From NCBI GenBank assembly GCA_016286165.1, contig JAEESE010000001.1, positions 265,485-329,484 on the forward strand: a stretch of DNA of 64,000 bases, written 5' to 3'. The notes beneath the pieces are model-generated. The model did no database searches and was not told where the DNA came from. It was given only the letters and a program-made list of their open reading frames with translations. The position numbers and the translations under genes are program-made. Source of the stretch: Bacteroidaceae bacterium (GTDB taxonomy: Bacteria > Bacteroidota > Bacteroidia > Bacteroidales > Bacteroidaceae). Below, in pieces: positions 44,675 to 52,910 of this stretch (the stretch's first letter is position 1; each line of letters starts with the position of its first letter).

Positions 44675-46234
44675 TTACTTTGCGTAGCTAATAGCTCTTG
44701 TCTCGCGTATTACCGTTATCTTTACCTGACCGGGATATGTCATCTCGTTCTGTATACGGGTGGCGATGTCGGTTGAAAGAGTCTCGATTTGCTTGTCATC
44801 GATCTTGTCGGCGCCGACTATCACGCGCAGTTCGCGACCAGCCTGAATGGCATATGTCTTGGTAACGCCGGGGTAGCTCATGGCAATGTCCTCGAGATCC
44901 TTCAGACGCTTTATATAAGCTTCGGCAATCTCGCGGCGAGCACCAGGACGAGCACCGCTGATGGCATCGCAAACCTGAACGATGGGAGCTATCAATGAGG
45001 TCATCTCCATCTCTTCGTGGTGGGCTCCGATAGCATTGCAGATGTCGGGCTTTTCCTTGTATTTCTCGGCAAGCTTGGCACCATAGAGAGCGTGTGGCAT
45101 CTCAGGCTCCTCATCGGGCACCTTACCGATATCGTGGAGCAGACCTGCACGCTTAGCTTTCTTGGCGTTTAGGCCAAGTTCAGAAGCCATTACGGCGCAT
45201 AGGTTGGCGGTTTCGCGTGCGTGCTGTAGCAGGTTCTGGCCATAGCTCGAACGGTACTTCATCTTACCTACGATACGTATGAGCTCAGGGTGCAAGCCGT
45301 GCACACCGAGGTCGATGGCTGTGCGCTTACCTATTTCGAGAATCTCCTCGTCAATCTGCTTCTTAACCTTCGACACCACTTCCTCGATACGTGCAGGATG
45401 TATGCGTCCGTCGGCTACAAGCTGGTGCAGGGCAAGGCGTGCAATCTCGCGTCGTACAGGGTCGAAGCCGCTGATGACGATGGCTTCGGGTGTGTCGTCG
45501 ACTACAATCTCAACACCGGCTGCGGACTCAAGGGCACGAATGTTGCGACCTTCACGTCCGATGATGCGTCCCTTGACGTCGTCGTTCTCGATGTGGAACA
45601 CAGTTATGCTGTTCTCAACAGCCGTTTCAGTAGCTACTCGCTGAATTGTTTGAATGACGATGCGCTTGGCTTCCTTGTTTGCTGTCATCTTGGCGTCGTC
45701 CATGATCTCGTTGATGTAGCTGGCGGCTTCGGTCTTGGCCTCGTCCTTGAGGGTTTCAATGAGTCGCTCGCGAGCTTCATCGGCTGTAAGGCCGCTAATC
45801 TTCTCGAGCTGAGTGCGCTCCTGTGCGATGAGGTTCTCGAGTCGCTGACCGAGTTCCTCTTCTTTCTTCTGCAGCATCATCTGCTGCTGGTCAAGACGCT
45901 TGCGTTCTGCTTCTTGTTCGTTCTTGCGACGGTTTAGTTCGTCCTGTCGTTGGTTGAGGCTTATCTCGCGCTGTTTGATACGGTTCTCGCCTTGCTGAAT
46001 TTGTTGGTTGCGCTGCTGCACTTCCTTTTCCAGTTCGGCTTTCTTGTTGAGGAACTTCTCTTTTACTTCGAGTAGTTTCTGCTGTTTGATTACCTCAGCG
46101 TCCTTCTTTGCCTCTTCATGCATCTCGCGTATGCGTGCAGGGCGCGTGTGCCTATACCAGATGAGCAGGTATATGACCATGGCTGCTGCTATTACTGCGG
46201 ATGCGATGGTGATTATCAGTCCTAATGTGGTCAT
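44675..46234 (-). CDS. rny: Ribonuclease Y
   Basis: 519 aa. An N-terminal membrane helix (residues about 3-25, [21 protein letters not shown]) is followed by a long charged coiled coil (about 35-145), a KH RNA-binding domain near 205-270 ([17 protein letters not shown] with the GxxG-type loop) and an HD domain near 335-430 ([20 protein letters not shown] plus GAHHEEMEM) carrying the metal ligands. This is the membrane-bound endoribonuclease that starts mRNA decay in many bacteria. It is the last gene of a minus-strand block with the ZapB-like and ZapA genes; a structured 150-bp spacer lies between zapA and rny. Confidence 0.97.
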   Translation of the reverse strand: MTTLGLIITIASAVIAAAMVIYLLIWYRHTRPARIREMHEEAKKDAEVIKQQKLLEVKEKFLNKKAELEKEVQQRNQQIQQGENRIKQREISLNQRQDELNRRKNEQEAERKRLDQQQMMLQKKEEELGQRLENLIAQERTQLEKISGLTADEARERLIETLKDEAKTEAASYINEIMDDAKMTANKEAKRIVIQTIQRVATETAVENSITVFHIENDDVKGRIIGREGRNIRALESAAGVEIVVDDTPEAIVISGFDPVRREIARLALHQLVADGRIHPARIEEVVSKVKKQIDEEILEIGKRTAIDLGVHGLHPELIRIVGKMKYRSSYGQNLLQHARETANLCAVMASELGLNAKKAKRAGLLHDIGKVPDEEPEMPHALYGAKLAEKYKEKPDICNAIGAHHEEMEMTSLIAPIVQVCDAISGARPGARREIAEAYIKRLKDLEDIAMSYPGVTKTYAIQAGRELRVIVGADKIDDKQIETLSTDIATRIQNEMTYPGQVKITVIRETRAISYAK

Positions 46235-46259
46235 GAGTGATTTAGTTGGTTATATATAT

Positions 46260-46385
46260 AATTAATGTATAAACGCGCCATCCTTATCCTCACATCCGGC
46301 CTTTCTTTCGAGAAGGACGTTTGCGAGGCGGGTGGTGCGTTCGTTGTTTTAGGCTTCAGATGTGCTCGAAGCGTTAGCAAGTCCT
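46260..46385 (-). ncRNA. Candidate structured RNA (possibly 6S RNA) between zapA and rny
   Basis: The spacer has no gene and shows nested long-range pairing on the minus strand: outer AACGC / GCGTT and inner CACATC / GATGTG enclosing about 60 nt, with unpaired stretches between them, like the long bulged hairpin of 6S RNA. From general knowledge, 6S RNA is often found beside zapA, and I believe Bacteroidales place it between zapA and rny, but I cannot verify that here. The available length (about 125-150 nt) is short for 6S RNA. Ends are approximate. Confidence 0.4.
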
Positions 46386-46676
46386 TTATTTCAGGGCTGC
46401 ATTCACTTCGCTTGTAAGTCCCGTAATCGCGGCTATCAGCGGCTGTATGTTAGCGCTGGCCTCTGTTTTCTGTTGCAGAACAGCAATGTCGAGTACGGTC
46501 ATTAGCAGGTATGTCTCGTTGCTCTGGTGAGGGAAACGGTTGGCATAGAAACTGTGTCTTTGGTTGATGAGTTTCTCTGCATTACGGTAAAAGAGCTCCT
46601 CATCGCGTTTGATGGTGATAGAGAAGTTCTGGCCTCCGAGCTTGAGTGTTATCTGAAAGGTATCGCTTATTTCCAT
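46386..46676 (-). CDS. zapA: Cell division protein ZapA
   Basis: 96 aa. The N-terminal half, MEISDTFQITLKLGGQNFSI, then ITIKRDEELFYRNAEKLIN, has the ZapA beta-alpha domain, and the C-terminal half is a coiled helix (YLLMTVLDIAVLQQK). ZapA bundles FtsZ protofilaments at the division septum. Length is normal. It is encoded 14 bases downstream of the ZapB-like gene and before the candidate structured RNA and rny. Confidence 0.85.
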   Translation of the reverse strand: MEISDTFQITLKLGGQNFSITIKRDEELFYRNAEKLINQRHSFYANRFPHQSNETYLLMTVLDIAVLQQKTEASANIQPLIAAITGLTSEVNAALK

Positions 46677-46690
46677 TCGTTATGTGAGTG

Positions 46691-46999
46691 TTAAGCTTCC
46701 GGACCCATGGCTTTGAGCTGGGCGATACACTTGTCTACGTCGCGCACCAGACGGCTTATGCGCAGCTTGGCGGCGGCGATGTCTTGATCGCCCACTTCCA
46801 GCATGCGTGCCATCTTGAGGTTGTTGTATGCAGCTTCCAAGTCGAGGTTCTTTTGCTTCAGCTGCTTCAGTTCCTCGTCTTTGGCCACGAGATCCGAGAG
46901 CAACTCCTCATTTTCCTCTTTCACTTGTTGGAATTTGATGATGAGTTGCCTTGTGCGAGTCTCTAAGAGGCGTACAATTTTCTCTTCTTCGTTGGTCAT
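46691..46999 (-). CDS. Small coiled-coil protein (ZapB-like position)
   Basis: 102 aa, nearly all helical: MTNEEEKIVRLLETRTRQLI and a heptad-rich KEENEELLSDLVAKDEELKQ, then AAKLRISRLVRDVDKCI. No enzymatic motif. Its size, coiled-coil nature and 14-base spacing from zapA suggest a divisome accessory protein, analogous to ZapB that binds ZapA, though sequence alone does not prove homology. First gene of the block, with a full promoter at 47040-47070. Confidence 0.75.
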   Translation of the reverse strand: MTNEEEKIVRLLETRTRQLIIKFQQVKEENEELLSDLVAKDEELKQLKQKNLDLEAAYNNLKMARMLEVGDQDIAAAKLRISRLVRDVDKCIAQLKAMGPEA

Positions 47000-47039
47000 T
47001 AGAAACCTTTTACGCCGCGCATACTACGGCTTTCGGGCA

Positions 47040-47070
47040 CAAAGGTACTTAAGCTTTTCCTTTTGTGCAA
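47040..47070 (-). promoter_or_regulatory. Promoter of the zapB-like/zapA/rny block
   Basis: Minus-strand TTG (47070-47068), 20-nt spacer, TACCTTTG (47047-47040); 41 bases upstream of the ATG at 46999. Full consensus match. Confidence 0.8.
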
Positions 47071-47132
47071 GTTTTTTGCCCTAAATTGTCAATTATTAAT
47101 CAATAATAATGTGCTAATCAGGCAATTTGGGG

Positions 47133-47771
47133 CTACTTCTTCATCTCTTTGTCTATGTCTGCCCGTTTTTCTTTCTTGGCCAGCATGATGGTAGTGTGAA
47201 CATATTCTGTCATCCATGCTTCGCTGAAACCGAGGGTCTGTTGGTATTTGCGAACGGCAGCTACTGTACGACGAACGTTGTCGTCCTTCCAGTCGTTCTT
47301 GGTCGTTATGTCGTGAATGGTCTTTTCGGTCATGGCCTTAAGAGCTCCGCGCATGAACGATGGCAGACGGAACTTCCATTGCATGAGGTTGCCCATGAGC
47401 ATCATAAGATCCTGTGAGAAACCTTGGAACTGAATGAGGTAAGTCTGAACGTCGTTGATGCGATGACAGCGCTTTTTTACGCTGACATCTATCTCGTCGG
47501 TGAAAGTGTCGCTGATGCCGTAGACATCGTGCAGCATCCGTGCACAGTGTTTCTTCTCGCCAAGGCCTAACTTGTTGTTGATAGTCGGCACCTTAAGCGT
47601 CTGTTTGAACACGCGGAGGTCGGGTAGGGCAGCGAGGTTTGTGATGCCGGCCTGTGATGCTATACCGGCTTGCAAATACACGCGAATCAAGGTCATAAAG
47701 TCCTCCATTCCGCCTATCTTAGTCTCATTGTCCGCCTTGTTGCGGCCGAAAAGCTTGCTAAATATACTCAT
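47133..47771 (-). CDS. Conserved protein of unknown function (212 aa)
   Basis: Starts MSIFSKLFGRNKADNETKIG. No signal peptide or membrane helix. It is helical and basic, with a recognisable segment DFMTLIRVYLQAGIASQAGI, a Cys/His pair in KKHCARMLHDVYG and a charged C-terminus (LAKKEKRADIDKEMKK). I do not recognise the family. The level of codon bias and conserved-looking composition support a real gene. It stands alone between the zap block and rfbA, on the same strand as both, with an AT-rich heptamer spacer upstream and no clear promoter box. Confidence 0.75.
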   Translation of the reverse strand: MSIFSKLFGRNKADNETKIGGMEDFMTLIRVYLQAGIASQAGITNLAALPDLRVFKQTLKVPTINNKLGLGEKKHCARMLHDVYGISDTFTDEIDVSVKKRCHRINDVQTYLIQFQGFSQDLMMLMGNLMQWKFRLPSFMRGALKAMTEKTIHDITTKNDWKDDNVRRTVAAVRKYQQTLGFSEAWMTEYVHTTIMLAKKEKRADIDKEMKK

Positions 47772-47893
47772 AAATGAATTTACTATTTGACTATTTACAA
47801 TTTACTATTTGACTATTTACAATTTACTGTTAACTATCTGGCAATTATCTATTTACAATTATATATTTACCATTAACTGTTTGGCAATCAACT
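47772..47893. repeat. AT-rich heptamer-like repeat tract between rfbA and the 212-aa gene
   Basis: Plus strand has TTTACTATTTGACTATTTACAA twice in direct succession (about 47780-47823), followed by degenerate units (TTTACTGTTAACTATCTGGC, TTTACCATTAACTGTTTGGC). No terminator hairpin was seen. Confidence 0.75.
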
Positions 47894-47903
47894 TGCGATG
47901 AAC

Positions 47904-48809
47904 TTAGTTTTCTTGATACACGACATTGTTGCGTGCATCTTCCACGACCTTAATCAGGTATTGGCCGTACTGGTTCTTGATCATCGGCTTAGCCAACTCC
48001 AGCATGCGCTCCTCGGTAATCCAGCCTTGACGGAAGGCTATGGCTTCGAGGCATGCTACTTTCAGGCCCTGGCGTTTCTCTATCACTTCGATGAAGGTAG
48101 AGGCTTCGGAAAGACTGTCGTGGGTACCTGTGTCCAGCCAAGCGAAGCCGCGGCCAAGCGTCTGCACCTTCAGCTCTCCGTCCTCGAGAAAACGCTGGTT
48201 TACAGTGGTTATCTCCAGCTCGCCACGAGCCGATGGCTTGATTTTGGCGGCCACGTCGACCACTTTATTGGGGTAGAAATAGAGGCCGACAACGGCATAG
48301 TTCGACTTTGGTTTTTCGGGCTTTTCCTCAATGCTGAGGCAGTTGCCTTCGGCATCAAACTCTGCCACACCATAGCGCTCGGGGTCGTTCACCCAGTATC
48401 CGAACACAGTAGCCTTGCCTTCCTCGTCGGCAGTGCGCACGGCCTCATGAAGCAGAGGCGTAAAACCGCTGCCGTGGAATATGTTGTCGCCCAACACGAG
48501 GCAGGCCGTATCGTCGCCAATGAACTCACGTCCGATGATGAAAGCTTGTGCCAGGCCGTCGGGCGAAGGCTGCTCGGCATAGCTCAGACGTATACCATAG
48601 TCAGAGCCATCGCCCAACAGGCGCCGGAAAGACGGCAGGTCATGAGGCGTGGAGATCACGAGTATGTCGCGAATGCCGGCCACCATCAACACGGAGATGG
48701 GGTAGTAGATCATAGGCTTGTCGAAGATAGGCAGCAGCTGCTTCGATACGCCCTTGGTTATGGGATAGAGGCGGGTTCCGGAGCCGCCAGCCAGTACTAT
48801 TCCTTTCAT
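47904..48809 (-). CDS. rfbA: Glucose-1-phosphate thymidylyltransferase
   Basis: 301 aa. [20 protein letters not shown] is the nucleotidyltransferase signature (GGxGTRL), then [29 protein letters not shown] and the allosteric/C-terminal part [15 protein letters not shown] and [10 protein letters not shown], all typical RfbA/RmlA. It makes dTDP-glucose from dTTP and glucose-1-phosphate, the first step toward dTDP-rhamnose and other deoxysugars. The rfbB, rfbC and rfbD partners are not in this window. It is divergent from the wzc gene, with a good promoter at 48906-48937. Confidence 0.97.
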   Translation of the reverse strand: MKGIVLAGGSGTRLYPITKGVSKQLLPIFDKPMIYYPISVLMVAGIRDILVISTPHDLPSFRRLLGDGSDYGIRLSYAEQPSPDGLAQAFIIGREFIGDDTACLVLGDNIFHGSGFTPLLHEAVRTADEEGKATVFGYWVNDPERYGVAEFDAEGNCLSIEEKPEKPKSNYAVVGLYFYPNKVVDVAAKIKPSARGELEITTVNQRFLEDGELKVQTLGRGFAWLDTGTHDSLSEASTFIEVIEKRQGLKVACLEAIAFRQGWITEERMLELAKPMIKNQYGQYLIKVVEDARNNVVYQEN

Positions 48810-48905
48810 AATCTGTTAGTTTATATGCAAGTAAACAACCTTTTCAAGAGGATTGTTCTCACGTATTTTCTATAGAATTCATTGTGTGTTCTCGTTTTTC
48901 GTCTG

Positions 48906-48937
48906 CAAAGATAATGTAAATATCGGTGTAAAGCCAA
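48906..48937 (-). promoter_or_regulatory. Promoter of rfbA
   Basis: Minus-strand TTG (48937-48935), 21-nt spacer, TATCTTTG (48913-48906). Leader to the ATG is about 95 nt. Confidence 0.7.
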
Positions 48938-48999
48938 GGATTTTCATATTTTTCTGTTTTTTTCTTTTCTTTAATATCATTTATCTCGAAAACAATATT

Positions 49000-49007
49000 T
49001 ACCTTTG
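49000..49007 (+). promoter_or_regulatory. -7 element of the wzc promoter
   Basis: TACCTTTG, 77 bases before the ATG at 49085. The upstream TTG is not clear. Confidence 0.55.
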
Positions 49008-49084
49008 CAGCGCTAAACCTATGTGTAAACCTAACGCAAAACTGTAAGTTCGTAAAGAATAATCTAAAAGCAAAAATCCATATT

Positions 49085-51523
49085 ATGTCAGACAATTTAG
49101 AACAAGAGAAATTCGGAGCCGAGTCATCGGGCATTGATTTCCGCCAACTCTGGTCAATCTTCCTGCTCAATTGGTATTGGTTCATTATCTCAGCCCTCGT
49201 GTGCTTTGGCTTGGCAATGGTTTACCTACGCTACAAGCCAAACATCTATCAGGTGGCCACAAAGGTTCTCATCAAGGACGAGGAAAACAAACGTTTTTCG
49301 TCAAACGACATGATGCAGAGCCAATTGGGCTTTGTGACAAACTCTTCGGGCTTTGACAACGAGATTGAAATCCTAAGTTCAGCAGCCGTAGCCACACGCG
49401 CCGTAAAGACTTTGAAGCTTTACGTGCGTTATACTATGGAAGGGCGCGTGCGCGACGCAGACCTTTATCGCAACTCGCCTATACTGGTAGATATTGAGGA
49501 ATCACACCTTGATCAGCTCAAGCAGCCTATTCCTATCATTATAACTAAGAAAGGCAATGGCATTCACGTAGAAATCAGTCAACCGTCGAAAGGCAAAGAA
49601 CCTGAGGTGTTGGCCGTGGATTTGAAGAAGCTGCCGTCTGCAGTCAATGCCAATGTGGGTAAGATTCTGTTCTCACAGAACCCAGGTTTCGAGATGAACG
49701 ACCGCAAGCTCACGGCTGTCATCTATCCGCCTATTACCATCGGACGCCGCTACAGCCGCGCTCTGCGTGCTGAACCTACGACCAAGATGACCTCAGTAGC
49801 TCGTCTTTCGCTGCTCGACACTCATCCGGAACGCGCAATGGATTATCTGGCAGAGCTTGTACAGGCCTACAACGACGATGCCAATGAGGATAAGAACCTG
49901 CTGGCCGAAAAGACCGAGGACTTCATCAATGAGCGCATTAATAGTATCCGTTCCGACCTCGATGCCACCGAGAGCCAGATAGAGCAGTACAAACGAGGCA
50001 ACTCGCTCATAAACCTGCCCGCTGATGCTACGCAGGCCTTAACGCAGTCCACCGAATTCCAGAAGAAACAGGTGGACATACAGACACAGATGAGTCTTGT
50101 GAAATCGCTGCTCGACTATGTAGAGAATCCTACAAACAGCCTGACGCTCATACCTGCCAATATCGGCGTAAGCAATGAGGCTACAAACTCCATGATCCGT
50201 GAGTACAACAATGGCGTCATGAAGCGTAACCGCCTGATTCGCAGCTCATCCGAGACATCGCCAGCTGTGCTTCAGGTGACTGATGAGGTGATGACAATGT
50301 GGTCGGCAGTGCAACAACAACTGAGGAGTATCTACAGCGACCTGCAGATACAGCGCAGCAGTGCCGAATCGCAGTACAACCGCTTCTCGGGACGCGTAAG
50401 CAGTACGCCTACACAGGAGCGTGCCATGAACAATATGGGCCGCCAGCAGGAGCTTAAGGCCAGTCTTTACCTCATGCTTCTTGAGAAGCGCGAGCAGAAT
50501 GCCATCTCCATGAAATCGATAGCCACCAAGGCACGCGTCATAGATATGCCGCTGCTCGAAGGCAAGGTGAGTCCTAAGACTCGGCTCATCCTACTTCTTT
50601 CCTTGATTGTCGGCTTCCTGCTTCCGTTTGTCTACTTCTATCTCAAGGATCTTCTGCGCTTCCATATCGAAGGGCGCGATGATCTCGAGAAGGCAACCAG
50701 ATTGTCTATCTTGGCCGATATTCCTCTTACAAAGGAGTTGGCCGAGGGCGAACGTGCTATCGTAGTTAAGGAGAACACGAACGACATGATGGAGGAAGCT
50801 TTCCGCGGTCTCCGCACCAACTTGCGCTTTGTGCTCGAGGGTGATGAGAAGGTTATTCTTACTACATCGTCAATACCTGGCGAAGGTAAGACTTTTGTAG
50901 CTACCAATTTGGGTATGTCGCTCGCCCTGCTTGATAAGCGCGTCTTAATTGTTGGTCTTGACATCCGTAAGCCTCGTCTCGTCAAACTCTTCAACCTGCC
51001 GCAGCGCGAACTGGGCCTTACCAATTATCTCTCGGCAGACAAGGCAGACTTCGACCTGCTGGAGCAGCAGATCGTAAAGGGCGTTATCAACGATAACCTC
51101 GACGTTTTGCCCGCTGGTATTATACCTCCGAATCCGGGCGAGCTTATTACGCGTGAGATGTTGGATAAGGCTTTTGAGCACTTGCGCTCGATTTACGACT
51201 ATATTATTCTCGACACACCGCCTGTGGGCCTCGTCAGTGATACACTTGAGCTCGGTCGCCTTGCCGATGTCAGCTTCTTCGTAGTACGTCCAGAAGTGAC
51301 AAGTAAGAACGATGTCGATAATATAAACCGTATAGCCGATGCCAAGAAACTGCCCAAGGTGAACCTTGTGCTTAACGGCATTGACCTCAAGAAGAAGAAA
51401 TACGGGTTCTACTACGGCTATGGCAAGTACCGTTACAGCCGCTACGGCACCTATTATGGTCGCTATGGCCATTACGGTTCCTACGGCCATTACGGCGATC
51501 GCACAAGCCATCTCGAGAAATAA
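49085..51523 (+). CDS. Wzc-type polysaccharide co-polymerase with BY-kinase domain (812 aa)
   Basis: Membrane helix at about 27-48 (FLLNWYWFIISALVCFGL) opens the Wzz domain; a GNVR-like stretch (SLYLMLLEKREQNAISM) and second helix (RLILLLSLIVGFLLPFVYFY) near 500-520 close it. The cytoplasmic kinase has Walker A SSIPGEGKTFVATNLG near residue 597, Walker A' VLIVGLDIRKPRL and Walker B YIILDTPPVGLVSD. In the A' motif the usual first Asp is Gly (VGLD), while the second is kept. The tail from about 767 is extremely Tyr/Gly-rich with 13 tyrosines, the autophosphorylation cluster. It controls polymer export and length with the Wza lipoprotein encoded convergently at 51905-52726. Confidence 0.95.
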   Translation: MSDNLEQEKFGAESSGIDFRQLWSIFLLNWYWFIISALVCFGLAMVYLRYKPNIYQVATKVLIKDEENKRFSSNDMMQSQLGFVTNSSGFDNEIEILSSAAVATRAVKTLKLYVRYTMEGRVRDADLYRNSPILVDIEESHLDQLKQPIPIIITKKGNGIHVEISQPSKGKEPEVLAVDLKKLPSAVNANVGKILFSQNPGFEMNDRKLTAVIYPPITIGRRYSRALRAEPTTKMTSVARLSLLDTHPERAMDYLAELVQAYNDDANEDKNLLAEKTEDFINERINSIRSDLDATESQIEQYKRGNSLINLPADATQALTQSTEFQKKQVDIQTQMSLVKSLLDYVENPTNSLTLIPANIGVSNEATNSMIREYNNGVMKRNRLIRSSSETSPAVLQVTDEVMTMWSAVQQQLRSIYSDLQIQRSSAESQYNRFSGRVSSTPTQERAMNNMGRQQELKASLYLMLLEKREQNAISMKSIATKARVIDMPLLEGKVSPKTRLILLLSLIVGFLLPFVYFYLKDLLRFHIEGRDDLEKATRLSILADIPLTKELAEGERAIVVKENTNDMMEEAFRGLRTNLRFVLEGDEKVILTTSSIPGEGKTFVATNLGMSLALLDKRVLIVGLDIRKPRLVKLFNLPQRELGLTNYLSADKADFDLLEQQIVKGVINDNLDVLPAGIIPPNPGELITREMLDKAFEHLRSIYDYIILDTPPVGLVSDTLELGRLADVSFFVVRPEVTSKNDVDNINRIADAKKLPKVNLVLNGIDLKKKKYGFYYGYGKYRYSRYGTYYGRYGHYGSYGHYGDRTSHLEK

Positions 51524-51537
51524 TGGTGTTAGACAAG

Positions 51538-51587
51538 GCCGGCTTTGTAGTGCTACGAGACTCGTTCGAAATCGCTACAAAGCCGGC
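51538..51587 (+). terminator. Long-stem hairpin after wzc
   Basis: Perfect 13-bp stem GCCGGCTTTGTAG / CTACAAAGCCGGC with a 24-nt loop containing CGAGACTCG, followed by TTCGTTTTACC; 14 bases after the wzc stop. Confidence 0.75.
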
Positions 51588-51625
51588 TTCGTTTTACCAT
51601 AAAGTTAGAGCATCTTAATATTTGG

Positions 51626-51691
51626 TTAGGCTTACTGGCAGATTAGATTAGGCTTACTGGCAGATTAGATTAGGTTTGCTGGCAGATTAGG
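51626..51691. repeat. Three tandem 22-bp units, then degenerate copies to about 51780
   Basis: Units TTAGGCTTACTGGCAGATTA+GA at 51626-51647, 51648-51669 (identical) and 51670-51691 (three changes). More degenerate units (GCCATTTAGGATGGGCTTAC, GCCATTTAGGTTGGGCTTGT) follow to about 51780. No gene is seen. Confidence 0.85.
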
Positions 51692-51838
51692 CTGGGATTA
51701 TAGGCCATTTAGGATGGGCTTACACGCCATTTAGGTTGGGCTTGTGTGGCTATTAACTAGGGCTTATTTTGCCACTAAGCTAGACTCATATAAAACATGA
51801 ACGGTCGTAGATGCAAACACGACCGCTCATAAACGCAA

Positions 51839-51876
51839 ACACGACCGGTCGTATATCAATGTATGACCGGTCGTGT
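51839..51876. terminator. CGACCGGTCG hairpin between the convergent wzc and wza genes
   Basis: 12-bp inverted repeat ACACGACCGGTC / GACCGGTCGTGT, each arm itself containing the palindrome GACCGGTC. TTTTG follows on the plus strand and TTTGCGTTT on the minus. Related ACGGTCGT and CGACCGCTC words occur at 51801-51835. Lies 28 bases from the wza stop, so it may end that transcript. Confidence 0.6.
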
Positions 51877-51904
51877 TTTGTGATATCCGTATTCTTGGAT
51901 TTTG

Positions 51905-52726
51905 CTACTTCTTTAATATTGCAAATACCAGAGCTGTGATACTGGATACGAAACCTAAGATGCTTGCACTTGCGCTCAGGTAGGTCGGGAATGCGGAACT
52001 GCGGACGTTCTGGCTCTTGTTGGGCTGAACGTAGATGAGGTCGTTCTGCTGGACGTAGTAGGCAGGGCTCTCGAAGATATTGGCCTGAGTGAGGTCGAGG
52101 TCATACTTCTGGCGGATGCCGTTGTCCTCGCGGTAGAGGCTTACTTTCTCGCGCAGACCTTGATCGCTGAGGTCGCCGCACTGTGAGAGTACATCAAGGA
52201 TGGTGTTGCGCTCTGATGTGAGGCTCACCACATGAGGTGTCTTCACTGCACCGAGCACAGCCACGCGGGCGTTGAGCAAACGCACGGTTACGTCTGGGTT
52301 CTTGATGATGTTCTTCTGAATGATGGTCTGCTCGATAGTCTTGGCAGCTTCATCGCAGGTCATGCCGCCTACGCGCACTACGCCTAACACAGGCAGACGA
52401 ACGTCGCCTTTGTTGTCGATTGTGTAGCCGTAGACCGAGCCCATGGAACCTGTGGTGCCATAGCTGAGGTTGCCGCCATTGCGTGAACCTGCACCCAAGG
52501 TGACGTCGAGGTTAAACACTTCAAGCAGCTCGGGGTTGTCGCACGTTACCTTGATGAGGATCTGGTCGGCGGGTTTCAGGTGCATCTCATAAGTCTGAAG
52601 AATGGCCTGAGCTTGCTCGAACATCTGGTCGGAGCCCTGGAAATACTGGATTTTCTTTGTGCTCACGCAGGAAGTCAGGCATAGTGCCAAGCCTGCAGCG
52701 AGGCCAAATAATACTTGTTTTCTCAT
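51905..52726 (-). CDS. Polysaccharide export lipoprotein (Wza-like, 273 aa)
   Basis: Signal peptide MRKQVLFGLAAGLALCLTSCV with lipobox LTSC. A polysaccharide-export domain follows (LKPADQILIKVTCDNPELLE, VRLPVLGVVRVGGMTCDEA), then one SLBB unit (ARVAVLGAVKTPHVVSL...LDVLSQCGDLSDQGLREKV). It ends in a hydrophobic helix (SASASILGFVSSITALVFAI) that probably spans the outer membrane. It is the short Wza type, partnered with the Wzc encoded convergently, in contrast with the long six-SLBB protein at 27372. A promoter box lies at 52761-52768. Confidence 0.92.
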   Translation of the reverse strand: MRKQVLFGLAAGLALCLTSCVSTKKIQYFQGSDQMFEQAQAILQTYEMHLKPADQILIKVTCDNPELLEVFNLDVTLGAGSRNGGNLSYGTTGSMGSVYGYTIDNKGDVRLPVLGVVRVGGMTCDEAAKTIEQTIIQKNIIKNPDVTVRLLNARVAVLGAVKTPHVVSLTSERNTILDVLSQCGDLSDQGLREKVSLYREDNGIRQKYDLDLTQANIFESPAYYVQQNDLIYVQPNKSQNVRSSAFPTYLSASASILGFVSSITALVFAILKK

Positions 52727-52760
52727 AGTTGTTTGTATAATCGTTTATTCTTTTGCGCCG

Positions 52761-52768
52761 CAAAGGTA
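52761..52768 (-). promoter_or_regulatory. -7 element of the wza-like gene
   Basis: Minus-strand TACCTTTG, 35 bases before the ATG at 52726. Just upstream (52774-52798) lies a heptamer tract of three ATTAGGT-type units. Confidence 0.55.
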
Positions 52769-52825
52769 ATAAAAGATTAGGTATTAGGTATTAGGTATCG
52801 GTGTTTTTTTTCGAAAAAGATAAAG

Positions 52826-52859
52826 AAAAAGCGTTGCGACGATTGCCGCAACGCTTTTT
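52826..52859. terminator. Strong bidirectional terminator
   Basis: Perfect 13-bp stem AAAAAGCGTTGCG / CGCAACGCTTTTT, 8-nt loop. It ends the 1196-aa gene on the minus strand and insulates the wza promoter. Confidence 0.9.
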
Positions 52860-52910
52860 ACGTTTATTGTCTTGTTAGTTTCGACTGAGTCGAAACATAC
52901 GGGACGGGGA

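Noticed and set aside
45290..45937. 215-aa plus-strand frame over rny
   Set aside because: Antisense to the KH and coiled-coil part of RNase Y.
47898..48875. 325-aa plus-strand frame over rfbA
   Set aside because: Complete antisense to a well-recognised RfbA.
51626..51780. The 22-bp tandem units as a CRISPR array
   Set aside because: Units abut without spacers and decay; no cas genes nearby.
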